Below the pieces are notes generated by a model. The model did not search any database. It was not told where the DNA came from and saw only the letters and a program-made list of their open reading frames with translations. Below, in pieces: positions 7,544 through 12,635 of a stretch of DNA of 14,344 nt. The position numbers were made by a program, and so were the translations under genes. How positions within the stretch are numbered: position 1 is the first letter of the stretch; each line of letters starts with the position of its first letter. This stretch comes from Ardenticatenaceae bacterium (lineage in GTDB: Bacteria > Chloroflexota > Anaerolineae > Promineifilales > Promineifilaceae), in NCBI GenBank assembly GCA_020634245.1, contig JACKCC010000033.1, forward strand, positions 1 through 14,344, read 5' to 3'.

Positions 7544-7607
7544 TTAAGATTGGGAACGGCCGTTTGTGTTATACTATCCATAGTTGACATGCGGGATATT
7601 ACAACAA
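7544..7607 (+). promoter_or_regulatory. Promoter module A (extended -10), paralogous to module B before dnaE
   Basis: TGTTATACT (7567-7575) is an extended -10 (TGnTATACT). A T-run ending in AAGA lies 16 nt upstream of GTGTTATACT, and ATGCGGGATATTACAACAAT lies just downstream (7588-7607). The same three blocks, with the same 16-nt spacing between the first two, recur at 8091-8152. Module A would transcribe rightwards into the 31-codon gene at 7852, giving a leader of about 270 nt. A copy of AACGGCCGTT (7555-7564) sits inside it. Confidence 0.45.
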
Positions 7608-7635
7608 TACTTTTTATGTAAAGTTCCGCGGAGAT

Positions 7636-7665
7636 AAAAAAACGACCAACAAATGTTGGTCGTTT
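7636..7665 (-). terminator. Rho-independent terminator read on the minus strand
   Basis: AAACGACCAACA (7640-7651) and TGTTGGTCGTTT (7654-7665) pair perfectly over 12 bp around a 2-base loop. On the minus strand the stem runs into seven T residues, a classic terminator. On the plus strand only three T residues follow. No minus-strand protein gene lies upstream of it, so it implies a short minus-strand RNA. Weaker use as a plus-strand terminator is possible. Confidence 0.65.
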
Positions 7666-7771
7666 ATGAAGAGCTCAATCTTACGAATCTATTTAGTAAC
7701 TTGGCGCCAACCACTCATTACTAAGTAGATAAAGATGGTCAATTGAGCCGTGAACTGTATGATTTAATTAT
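7636..7771 (-). ncRNA. Putative antisense RNA opposite the leader of the small membrane peptide gene
   Basis: A minus-strand promoter can be read as TTGCGA (7801-7806), a 17-nt spacer and TATTAT (7778-7783), which predicts a start near 7771. The perfect minus-strand terminator ends the transcript at about 7636, giving an RNA of about 136 nt. Inside it TTAGTAA/TTACTAA (7693-7699 and 7718-7724) can pair around the 10-bp palindrome TTGGCGCCAA (7701-7710). It would be fully complementary to the leader of a message from promoter module A. No expression evidence exists. Confidence 0.35.
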
Positions 7772-7851
7772 ACTCATATAATAACATTGACGTGTAACTT
7801 TCGCAATTAGAATTGCAGTTCATCTCCTTAAAATTTGGAGAACTGCTTAAA

Positions 7852-7947
7852 ATGGCAGAATTAGAACAACTTGTTAGACTAATTTACTATTCTCTTGGAA
7901 TCGCGGTTGCGATCACCACTCTTTATAAGTTTTTGAAGAAACGATAA
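7852..7947 (+). CDS. 31-residue single-span membrane peptide, type I toxin-like
   Basis: The ATG at 7852 opens a 31-codon reading frame closed by tandem stops TAA TGA (7945-7950). The peptide has a short acidic head (MAELEQ), a hydrophobic span of about 18-20 residues (IYYSLGIAVAITTLY) and a basic tail (KFLKKR), so it should sit in the membrane with its C-terminus inside. GGAG lies 11 nt before the ATG and can pair with CTCC at 7824-7827, which would hide the ribosome site in a small hairpin. A strong plus-strand terminator begins 20 nt after the first stop. Short size, membrane span, Lys-rich tail, masked ribosome site and a likely antisense RNA upstream are all traits of type I toxins. A regulatory small membrane protein is the main alternative. 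No homologue is recognised. Confidence 0.55.
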   Translation: MAELEQLVRLIYYSLGIAVAITTLYKFLKKR

Positions 7948-7966
7948 TGAGCTAGATTTGTTAGTC

Positions 7967-8006
7967 AAGAGCCTTCAAAATGTACTTTGAAGGCTCTTTT
8001 CTTTTG
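7967..8006 (+). terminator. Rho-independent terminator of the small peptide gene
   Basis: AAGAGCCTTCAAA (7967-7979) and TTTGAAGGCTCTT (7986-7998) form a perfect 13-bp stem with a 6-base loop, followed by a T-rich tract (TTTTCTTTT, 7997-8005). It ends the transcript of the 31-codon gene before the dnaE promoter. Confidence 0.85.
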
Positions 8007-8090
8007 TCACATCAGCCTCTTTTAAAGAAAATAAAGCAAAGATTTCCCCTTTGCACCAGACCAAATTTACGCTTTCCAAAAGCCTCAATT

Positions 8091-8152
8091 TTTTAAGACC
8101 AATTTAGTATGATTGTGTTATACTTAATTTGTATGTGGGCTATTACAACAAT
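8091..8152 (+). promoter_or_regulatory. Promoter module B upstream of dnaE
   Basis: TGTTATACT (8116-8124) is an extended -10 whose predicted start, near 8131, leaves a leader of about 118 nt before the dnaE ATG. TTTTAAGA lies 16 nt upstream of GTGTTATACT, and ATGTGGGCTATTACAACAAT (8133-8152) follows. Each block has a counterpart in module A at 7544-7607. No good -35 box is visible, as expected for an extended -10 promoter. Confidence 0.5.
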
Positions 8153-8193
8153 TGGCTTGCACTAAAAATTCTTTATCTTCCTCCAAAACAAAA

Positions 8194-8220
8194 ATCTGTG
8201 TAATCTGCGAAATCTGTGGA
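8194..8220. repeat. Three tandem 9-bp repeats (ATCTGYGnA) in the dnaE leader
   Basis: ATCTGTGTA, ATCTGCGAA and ATCTGTGGA stand head to tail immediately upstream of dnaE. The TCTGTG core is shared with the inverted repeats at 4357-4405 and 13702-13755. A GTG inside the third unit (8216) is an in-frame but unlikely start for dnaE. Confidence 0.8.
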
Positions 8221-8248
8221 TAGTTATTTCAAGGGAAATTTGTCCAAC

Positions 8249-11200
8249 ATGTGTGAAAATCACAACCAGTTTGTTCATCTCCATTGCCACAGCGAATACT
8301 CTCTGCTTGATGGCCTGAGCCGGGTTAACGACCTGGTCGCCCGGGCGGCGGAGCTAGACCAGCCCGCCATCGCCCTCACTGACCACGGCGCCATGTACGG
8401 CACCATGCCCTTCTACCGCGCCGCCAAAGCCGCGGGCGTCAAGCCAATCATCGGCGTGGAAACCTACCTGGCCCAGCGCACCATGGCCGACAAAGATCCC
8501 CAGTTGGACAAAACCCGCTTCCACATGTTGCTGCTGGCCGAAAACCAAACCGGTTATCTCAATTTGCTGCAAATTGCCAGCGCGTCCCAGCTAGACGGCT
8601 ACTACTACAAACCGCGCATCGACCGCGCCTTTATGGCCAGCCACAAAGACGGCCTCATCGCCACCACCGGCTGCATGGCGGCCGAAATTCCGCGCGCCCT
8701 GGGCGACCGCAATCCCAAACTGGCCCAAAAATTGATGGGCGAATATTTAGACATTTTCGGCAAAGATCGCCTGTTCATTGAGCTGCAAGAGCACACCATT
8801 CCCGAACTCACGGAGATCAATAAGCAGCTCATCGAGATGGCTCCCCATTTTGGCCTGGAAAACAACTTCCTGGCCACCAACGACGTGCATTACACCCTGG
8901 CCAGCGACGCCGACCCGCATGAAGTGCTGCTCTGCATCCAGACCGGTTCCACGGTCAACGCGCCCAAATTGACCTTCTCTGACAAAGAATATTATGTTAA
9001 GTCACGCGACGAGATGTTCCAGCTCTTCAAGCGCAATGGCTACAAAGAGGAGCACATCCTCAATTCGTTGATGAACAGTCTACGCATTGTGGAAATGTGC
9101 AACGTTAGCCTGGATTCCAAAGGGTACCATCTGCCCGAATTTGACGTACCTGCCGGGCACGACCCGCACTCTTACTTGCACGAACTGTGCGAAAAAGGAC
9201 TCGTCTGGCGCTACGGGGCCGATCGCGCCGAAAATGATGCGGAACTGCGCGCCCGCATGAAGCACGAGCTGAACATCATCAGCCGCATGGGGTTCGAGAC
9301 GTACTTCCTCATCGTGTGGGATTTGTGCGAATGGGCTGCCCGCACCGATGAATGGTGGGAACAACACAAAGACCCGTTCCCGTACGACGACTACAGCCAG
9401 TGGAAAGAAAACGACATCTGGTGGAACGTGCGTGGCTCCGGCGCCGGGTCGGTTGTGGCCTACACGCTGGGCATCACCAGCATTGATCCGCTGGTGAACG
9501 GCCTCATTTTTGAACGCTTCCTGAATCCAGGGCGCGTTTCCATGCCCGATATCGATCTGGATTACCCGGATGACGTGCGGCATTGGATGGTCGCCTACTC
9601 CAAACGGCGCTATGGCTCCGAAAAAGTCGCGCAAATCATCACCTTTGGAACGTTGGGGGCGCGCGCGGCCATCCGCGACGTGGGGCGGGCGATGGACATG
9701 CCGTTGGAAGAAGTAGATGTGATTGCCCGCATGGTGCCTGCTATCCCCGGCAAGCCGGTCAAAATCGAAAACGTGCTGGATAAAGAACATGAGTTTTACT
9801 CAAATGAGTTGGAGCAGAAGTATAAGGGGGAAACGGCCGTACGTGATCTCCTCGATACCGCCCGCAATTTAGAGGGGGTGGCCCGCCACGCTTCTAGCCA
9901 CGCCGCTGGGGTCATCATCTCCGACCGGCCGCTGCACGAGTACGTGCCCCTTAACAAACCCACCAGCGGCGACGAAGGGCTGGGCGGCGTGGACCGCGTC
10001 ACGCAATGGCCGATGGAAATTGTGGAATCAATTGGTCTGCTGAAAGTGGACTTTTTGGGACTCAGCACCCTCACCGTCATGCGCCAGGCGGCTCGCCTGA
10101 TTGAAGATCGATACGGCATCGCCTACACCATGGACAACATCCCCTACGATGAAGGGCACGTAGGGCCAGACCCTACTAAAAATCCCGAAGTACTGTTCGA
10201 CATGCTGGGGCGCGGCGATGTGGCCGGCGTGTTCCAGGTGGAAGGCGCAGGCATGCGCCGCCTGATGATGGAAATGAAGCCTCGCCGCTTCGACCATATC
10301 ATCGCGGCCATTTCGCTGTACCGTCCTGGCCCGATGGAAAATATTCCCGAATACATCCGCCGCATGCATTCGGCCATCTACGACAACAAGGACGTGGTGG
10401 AGTATCACACGCCCGCGCTGGAACCAATCCTGAAGGACACCTACGGCATTTTGGTGTACCAGGAGCAAATCATCCGCATCGCCTCTGACCTGGCCGGGTA
10501 CGAACCGGGCGAGGCGGACATGATCCGCAAGGCGGTCTCCAAAAAGAAGCGGGATCTGATGGACAAACATCGCTCCCAATTTACCGACGGGGCGATGGCC
10601 CGCGGCCTGAGCCGCGAGGTGTGCGAGGCGATTTGGGGCGATATTGAATTTTTTGCCCGCTACGGCTTTAACAAAGCGCACGCGGCTGATTATGCCAAAG
10701 TGACCTGCCAAACGGCGTTTCTGAAAGCGCATTATCCAGTGGAATACCTCACCGCCATGCTCTCGGTGGAACGGGACAACACAGAAAAGGTGCGCCGCTA
10801 CTTTGCCGAGGCCAAAAATTTGGGCATCGACGTGGGACCGCCAGAGATCAATCGATCCGGTTTAGATTTTACAATTGAAGATGATGGGGAACGGCCGTTA
10901 ATCCGGTTCGGTCTCGGTGCCATCAAAAATGCCGGAGCGGCTGCTCTCATGACCATCATCGAAGAGCGCGAAGCTAATGGTCCGTTCAAGAGCCTGCAAG
11001 AGTTGTGTAAGCGGGTCGATTTGAAGCGGGTGGGGAAACGGCCGCTTGAATACATGACCAAAGGGCGCGTATTCGATGCCTGGGGTACGCCCGTGCAGTT
11101 TATGGACGCGCTGGACCGGATTGTGAATTTTAGCAGCAGCGAACACGCCGCTGCTTCCACCGGGCAGATGAGCCTGTTTGGCGGCGCATCCAGCGCTCCA

Positions 11201-12274
11201 GCCATCAAAGTTGCCGTGGATCTGCTGCATGATCCCAAACAAATCAAACCCGCTGTCAAGCACAAAGAGCTGCTAGAGTGGGAAAAAGAAGCATTAGGTG
11301 TCCATGTGTCTGAACATCCATTAGAACGGCCGTTATCCATGTTGCAACCTCGCACCAACGCCACCATCGGCGATATTGACGCCAACTGGAACGGCAAGCA
11401 GGTGCGGCTGGCAGGTATGATCAGCACCCTGCGTACGCTCACCACCAAAAAAGGCGACCCAATGGCCTTTGCTACTCTGGAAGATTTGGAAGGCAAGATG
11501 GATCTGGTGCTGTTCCCACGCACCTGGCAGGCGTGCCGTGATAATGTTGCCGTTGACCAGGTAATGCTCGTCACGGGCAAGGTGCAGGTGAAGGGCGAGG
11601 ATATCAATCTGATTGTGGATCGTGTCGAAACCAATCTGGAGATTGCTCAGGATGCCGACGCCACCCGGCGGCAGGCAGCCCCCGCGCCGAAACCTGTTGT
11701 GGCAGAACCGGCACCTGTCATGAAAACGGCCGTTCCTCCCAAGGCCAACGGCAACGGGAATGGGAATGGCAACGGACACAGCCACATATCGCCACCGCCG
11801 CCGCCAACCTTTGTTGCTGAACCCAAACCTGTCTTCCAACAGGCCGCAACGCCAGAAGTCGAAGTTGCTGGTGGCAACTTTGTTCCGCCCCCACCACCCA
11901 ACTTCGATGACGATTCAGAAGCGCGGCCTATCACCTCGCCTGCGCCAGCCGCACCACCGGTAATGAGCAATGGCAATGGAGCGATAGCAGAAGCTCCGAC
12001 CAATAAACCGCTGGTTAGCCCCGCACCCACGCGCCCCAGCAATGGCGTGCATAAAACAGTCATCGTGGAAGTGCGCCCGGTGGGGAATTGGCAAGAAGCA
12101 TGCCGCCGCGCCCTGCGCAAGGTGAATGAGTATGAAGGAGATGACGGGCTCACCATCGTCATTAGCGGCCAAAAGCTAAAGATGGATTTCCCGAACGGCC
12201 GTACCCGCAGCTGCCCCGAACTTCTGGAAACCCTGCGCACCATCCCCGGCATTGCCAAGGTGCACAGCAAGTAG
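8249..12274 (+). CDS. dnaE: DNA polymerase III alpha subunit, DnaE type
   Basis: This is the replicative polymerase, 1341 residues from the ATG at 8249; AAGGGA lies upstream at 12 nt, a long gap. The PHP domain opens with FVHLHCHSEYSLLDG, and all nine expected metal ligands can be read (H12, H14, D21, H46, E71, H92, C142, D212, H214), so PHP-dependent proofreading is plausible. The polymerase core has the catalytic aspartates in PDIDLD (D434, D436) and VDFLGL (D601), and the GFNKAHAADYA motif. An OB-fold (about 1050-1130) follows. Odd features are a Trp/Asp-rich insertion of about 30 residues just before RGSGAGS (about 360-394), a Pro/Ala/Asn-Gly linker of about 140 residues (about 1131-1268, including four to five NG repeats), and a compact C-terminal module of about 73 residues. 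E. coli DnaE has 1160 residues. It is the only large plus-strand gene here. Confidence 0.97.
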   Translation: MCENHNQFVHLHCHSEYSLLDGLSRVNDLVARAAELDQPAIALTDHGAMYGTMPFYRAAKAAGVKPIIGVETYLAQRTMADKDPQLDKTRFHMLLLAENQTGYLNLLQIASASQLDGYYYKPRIDRAFMASHKDGLIATTGCMAAEIPRALGDRNPKLAQKLMGEYLDIFGKDRLFIELQEHTIPELTEINKQLIEMAPHFGLENNFLATNDVHYTLASDADPHEVLLCIQTGSTVNAPKLTFSDKEYYVKSRDEMFQLFKRNGYKEEHILNSLMNSLRIVEMCNVSLDSKGYHLPEFDVPAGHDPHSYLHELCEKGLVWRYGADRAENDAELRARMKHELNIISRMGFETYFLIVWDLCEWAARTDEWWEQHKDPFPYDDYSQWKENDIWWNVRGSGAGSVVAYTLGITSIDPLVNGLIFERFLNPGRVSMPDIDLDYPDDVRHWMVAYSKRRYGSEKVAQIITFGTLGARAAIRDVGRAMDMPLEEVDVIARMVPAIPGKPVKIENVLDKEHEFYSNELEQKYKGETAVRDLLDTARNLEGVARHASSHAAGVIISDRPLHEYVPLNKPTSGDEGLGGVDRVTQWPMEIVESIGLLKVDFLGLSTLTVMRQAARLIEDRYGIAYTMDNIPYDEGHVGPDPTKNPEVLFDMLGRGDVAGVFQVEGAGMRRLMMEMKPRRFDHIIAAISLYRPGPMENIPEYIRRMHSAIYDNKDVVEYHTPALEPILKDTYGILVYQEQIIRIASDLAGYEPGEADMIRKAVSKKKRDLMDKHRSQFTDGAMARGLSREVCEAIWGDIEFFARYGFNKAHAADYAKVTCQTAFLKAHYPVEYLTAMLSVERDNTEKVRRYFAEAKNLGIDVGPPEINRSGLDFTIEDDGERPLIRFGLGAIKNAGAAALMTIIEEREANGPFKSLQELCKRVDLKRVGKRPLEYMTKGRVFDAWGTPVQFMDALDRIVNFSSSEHAAASTGQMSLFGGASSAPAIKVAVDLLHDPKQIKPAVKHKELLEWEKEALGVHVSEHPLERPLSMLQPRTNATIGDIDANWNGKQVRLAGMISTLRTLTTKKGDPMAFATLEDLEGKMDLVLFPRTWQACRDNVAVDQVMLVTGKVQVKGEDINLIVDRVETNLEIAQDADATRRQAAPAPKPVVAEPAPVMKTAVPPKANGNGNGNGNGHSHISPPPPPTFVAEPKPVFQQAATPEVEVAGGNFVPPPPPNFDDDSEARPITSPAPAAPPVMSNGNGAIAEAPTNKPLVSPAPTRPSNGVHKTVIVEVRPVGNWQEACRRALRKVNEYEGDDGLTIVISGQKLKMDFPNGRTRSCPELLETLRTIPGIAKVHSK

Positions 12275-12317
12275 GTAATCTTACTTACAATTTAAAAATT
12301 AAACCGGGTAACAAACT

Positions 12318-12402
12318 TGTCATTCCGGACGCAGTCTTCGGAGTGAGGAATCTTTCGCGTTTGTCTGAGCAGAAAGATTTCTCGGAGGACCTCGAAATGA
12401 CA
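12318..12402. repeat. 85-bp imperfect palindrome, MITE/REP-like, after dnaE
   Basis: TGTCATTCC (from 12318) pairs imperfectly with AAATGACA (ending 12402), and GAGGAATCTTTC pairs with GAAAGATTTCTC around a central GCGTTTGTCTGAGCA. Outer pairs TAACAAA (12309-12315) and TTTGTTA (12417-12423) extend it. The pattern resembles the non-coding palindromic elements scattered between genes in many bacteria. It may also end the dnaE message, for which no separate terminator is seen. Confidence 0.65.
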
Positions 12403-12437
12403 CCTTACCCAACTAATTTGTTAAAGACTAAAAAAGA

Positions 12438-12464
12438 TTACAGAAAAGTTACAGAAATGTCACC
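12438..12464 (+). promoter_or_regulatory. 11-bp-spaced direct repeats upstream of the small RNA promoter
   Basis: TTACAGAAA starts at 12438 and again at 12449, and a weaker TCACC starts at 12460, an exact 11-bp period ending just before the -35 box. Direct repeats of one helical turn are how OmpR/PhoB-type response regulators bind. TGTCA (12458-12462) and TGACA (12469-12473) also form an inverted repeat that overlaps the -35 box. Confidence 0.4.
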
Positions 12465-12467
12465 ATA

Positions 12468-12496
12468 TTGACACCAAAATAACTCTATGCTACACT
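12468..12496 (+). promoter_or_regulatory. Near-consensus sigma-70 promoter of the small RNA
   Basis: A perfect TTGACA (12468-12473), an ideal 17-bp spacer and TACACT (12491-12496) predict transcription from about 12503. No convincing coding sequence follows before the terminator. Confidence 0.7.
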
Positions 12497-12502
12497 GATT
12501 GT

Positions 12503-12635
12503 GTACTTCCTCTTCTCAATACCTTCTGTCTGTAATTGGTCAGTGGCTATTGGGAAATCGGGCGGGGTTTCGTGGGGTTTCCCCGCCCATCTATTTTTCT
12601 CGGGAGACTCGTTCGCAGTGAACGGGTCTTTTTTT
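12503..12635 (+). ncRNA. Free-standing structured small RNA of about 133 nt
   Basis: The transcript is bounded by a near-consensus promoter and a strong terminator, and it folds into three stem-loops. Stem 1 pairs 12513-12523 (TTCTCAATACC) with 12545-12556 (GGCTATTGGGAA), 11 bp with one bulge. Stem 2 pairs GGGCGGGG (12560-12567) with CCCCGCCC (12581-12588). Stem 3 is the terminator hairpin. GGGAAA (12552-12557) could instead pair with TTTCCC (12578-12583), which would break stems 1 and 2, so two folds are possible. It stands alone between dnaE and the 3' end of the oppositely oriented M19 gene, so it is not a leader of a plus-strand gene in this window. It does not match 6S, tmRNA, RNase P or SRP RNA as far as can be judged by eye. 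Function unknown. Confidence 0.65.
12605..12635 (+). terminator. Rho-independent terminator of the small RNA
   Basis: AGACTCGTTC (12605-12614) pairs with GAACGGGTCT (12620-12629), 10 bp with one G-U pair and a 5-base loop, followed by a run of seven T residues (12629-12635). On the minus strand no T-run follows. The T-run overlaps the stop codon of the convergent M19 gene by two bases. Confidence 0.85.

Noticed and set aside
7787..7813. Closer plus-strand promoter (TTGACG, TAGAAT) for the 31-codon gene
   Set aside because: Both boxes match 5 of 6 but the spacer is only 15 nt. It is kept as a possibility and not called as a feature.
8194..8220. Short tandem repeats as a CRISPR array
   Set aside because: Units are 9 bp with no spacers and no cas genes nearby.
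8216..8248. GTG start for DnaE eleven codons upstream
   Set aside because: The GTG is part of a tandem 9-bp repeat and has no ribosome site. The conserved PHP N-terminus begins just after the ATG at 8249.
10798..11634. Minus-strand open frame of 278 codons within dnaE
   Set aside because: dnaE encodes recognisable polymerase motifs through this region. The opposite frame is Ser/Arg-rich with no domain, as expected for a shadow in GC-rich DNA.
12503..12635. Small RNA as 6S RNA or a riboswitch leader
   Set aside because: There is no long end-to-end stem with a central bubble as in 6S RNA, and no downstream plus-strand gene for a riboswitch to control.
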